Source: an uncultured Thermomicrobiales bacterium
GTDB taxonomy: Bacteria; Chloroflexota; Chloroflexia; Thermomicrobiales; UBA6265
DNA: 35,945 nt
Direction: 5' to 3'
Assembly (NCBI GenBank): GCA_902806325.1
Contig: CADCWE010000235.1
Coordinates: 1-35,945 of the forward strand
In this document: piece after piece, positions 35,071-35,945 of the stretch
Layout of the letters: each line of letters starts with the position of its first letter
Numbering within the stretch: the first letter of the stretch is position 1
Notes under the pieces: model-generated
What the model saw: only the letters and a program-made list of their open reading frames with translations
Database searches by the model: none
Told to the model about the DNA's origin: nothing
Translations under genes and position numbers: made by a program

Positions 35071-35637
35071 ATGCTGAGTCTGCGCATGGCGAGGCAGCAG
35101 CGGAAGTTGACGATCTCGGAGCTGGCCGCGAAGGCCGGCGTGGGGGATTCCACCATCTACCGGATCGAACACGGCAAAGTGCACGCCCGTCCGGCGGCGG
35201 CGCGCCGCCTCTGTGCGGCCCTGGGGGTCGAGCCGCACCAGATTATCGAGTTTCGCACGAAACCGCGCCCGCAGTCCGGGCACCGGATCGGCGGTGGGCC
35301 GCCGACGGTGCTGGTGGTGGACGACGAGCCACCGATCCGCGCATTGATCGGGGAATTGCTGGCCGAGGAGGGCTACGCCGTCCGTTACGCCGGCAACGGG
35401 TTGGAAGCGCTTGCGGCGTTCGCCGGGGCAACCCCGCCGGATCTGGTGGTGTCCGACATCTGGATGCCCGGGCTGGACGGAGAGGCGATGGTCGCGCGGT
35501 TGCGCCAAGACGGCCACGCGACCCCCGTAATCCTGCTCACCGCCGCCAGCGATCGGCCCCTGGACCCCACCGTCTTGCTCGTCGGCAAGCCGTTCGACGC
35601 CGCCGCGTTGATGGCCGCCATCGACGCCCGGATCTGA
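35071..35637 (+). CDS. XRE helix-turn-helix protein with a C-terminal receiver domain
   Basis: The 188-residue product joins an N-terminal Cro/CI-type DNA-binding domain (residues about 3-62: KLTISELAAKAGVGDSTIYR then IEHGKV) to a C-terminal response-regulator receiver (about 77-188). The receiver keeps every phosphorylation residue: the acidic pair in VLVVDDEPPIR, the phosphoacceptor Asp in VVSDIWMPGLDG, Thr in ILLTAAS and Lys in VGKPFD. Most response regulators have the receiver first, so this order is reversed and the DNA-binding family is unusual. No histidine kinase gene lies in the window, so it is an orphan here. The ATG at 35071 has GGGGGAG six bases upstream; starts at 35041 and 35053 add unconserved residues. 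A lone TATGAT (35009-35014) may be its -10 box. Confidence 0.9.
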   Translation: MLSLRMARQQRKLTISELAAKAGVGDSTIYRIEHGKVHARPAAARRLCAALGVEPHQIIEFRTKPRPQSGHRIGGGPPTVLVVDDEPPIRALIGELLAEEGYAVRYAGNGLEALAAFAGATPPDLVVSDIWMPGLDGEAMVARLRQDGHATPVILLTAASDRPLDPTVLLVGKPFDAAALMAAIDARI

Positions 35638-35638
35638 G

Positions 35639-35922
35639 GGGTGGTCGTTGTCGAGGCTCAACCGCGCGCCTCCCGACCGCGCAGGCGCGATTTTGGCGAC
35701 GGCGTGCCGCGCCACCACCGAGCCGGTGGATTCCCGAACCAGCACCATCGTGCCCCCGTTCTGACCGTTCGGGCGCCGGTGGACAGCGTACGGGACCAGC
35801 CCGGCGTGGTGGGTGAAGCAGCGCTCGATCCGGCCGAGCAGCGTGATCTCCCCGCTCTTCCGGTGTTCGACCTGGTACGACCCACCGTGCACCGGGTCGG
35901 GAACCGCCTCCGCGACCGCCAT
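35639..35922 (-). CDS. Uncharacterised gene start, 3' end unresolved
   Basis: An ATG at 35922, with GGGGG five bases upstream, opens a minus-strand frame with strong coding character (third positions nearly all G/C). It reads GGSYQVEHRKSGEITLLGRI, then CFTHHAGLVPYAVHRRPNG and GGTMVLVRESTGSVVARHAV, a pattern suggesting a small beta-rich protein. I do not recognise the family. The frame has no stop where one is expected: it runs on into sequence antisense to the receiver protein and ends only at 34969, so the coordinates given stop at the neighbouring gene. Either the true gene is truncated here, a frameshift near 35650-35700 hides the real stop, or the two genes truly overlap. The window ends 23 bases upstream. 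Confidence 0.45.
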
Positions 35923-35945
35923 GCTGCCCCCATTGCGACGGGTCC

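Noticed and set aside
34969-35638. Long minus-strand continuation of the 35922 frame through the receiver gene
   Set aside because: The plus-strand receiver protein has complete catalytic residues and a ribosome site, so the antisense part is very unlikely to be native coding sequence.

Overview
This is a high-GC, gene-dense chromosomal window (third codon positions almost all G or C, many GTG/TTG starts). It most resembles a member of the Chloroflexota, probably class Thermomicrobia. The clues are an Ala-Ser-Pro/Ala-Thr-Pro low-complexity insert in SecD, an exported L,D-transpeptidase carrying two 'GHTV...F...W...G.PV...QYF' modules of the kind common in secreted Chloroflexi proteins, a Gram-positive-type LexA box (GAAC-N4-GTTC), and dispersed hairpin repeats between genes. 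The assignment is an inference from these features, not from a marker gene. I saw no rRNA, tRNA, CRISPR array, insertion sequence or prophage.

Left part, mostly minus strand (1-7832): the N-terminus of a membrane proton pyrophosphatase (hppA, cut by the window edge); the export pair secD-secF with a clear sigma-70-type promoter and a hairpin repeat between the genes; a NadD-Nudix fusion; an MscS-type channel; and a large membrane glycosyltransferase. A plus-strand methyltransferase (8164-9039) meets a TPM-domain membrane protein (9050-10618) tail to tail.

Middle left (10812-14454): an XRE regulator sits just upstream of a fused biotin carboxylase/biotin carrier protein. On the minus strand a TetR regulator lies upstream of a frame-broken SMR efflux gene. 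Next comes an uncharacterised small protein whose promoter carries a perfect LexA-type palindrome exactly between the -35 and -10 boxes.

Centre (14570-23141): a compact cell-wall operon, rsmH-murF-mraY-murD-murC/murB-ddl, with ATGA overlaps at rsmH/murF and murD/murCB. It carries soluble and membrane steps of peptidoglycan precursor synthesis but none of the division genes (ftsL, ftsI, ftsW, ftsQ, ftsA, ftsZ), and also lacks murE and murG. murC and murB are one reading frame. The ATP-dependent protease lon follows behind its own promoter.

Right part (26034-35945): a hairpin repeat and a truncated remnant of an uncharacterised gene; a minus-strand pair of a DmpA-type P1 peptidase and recJ; an exported L,D-transpeptidase; a PYROXD2-like flavoprotein with a small partner gene; a mannose-1-phosphate guanylyltransferase; a response regulator with an XRE domain at its N-terminus; and the start of a minus-strand gene of unknown function.

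No single large novel system is evident. The most interesting signals are the SOS-like promoter of the small protein at 14128-14379, the NadD-Nudix and MurC-MurB fusions, the XRE-receiver protein, and the decayed TetR/SMR locus.
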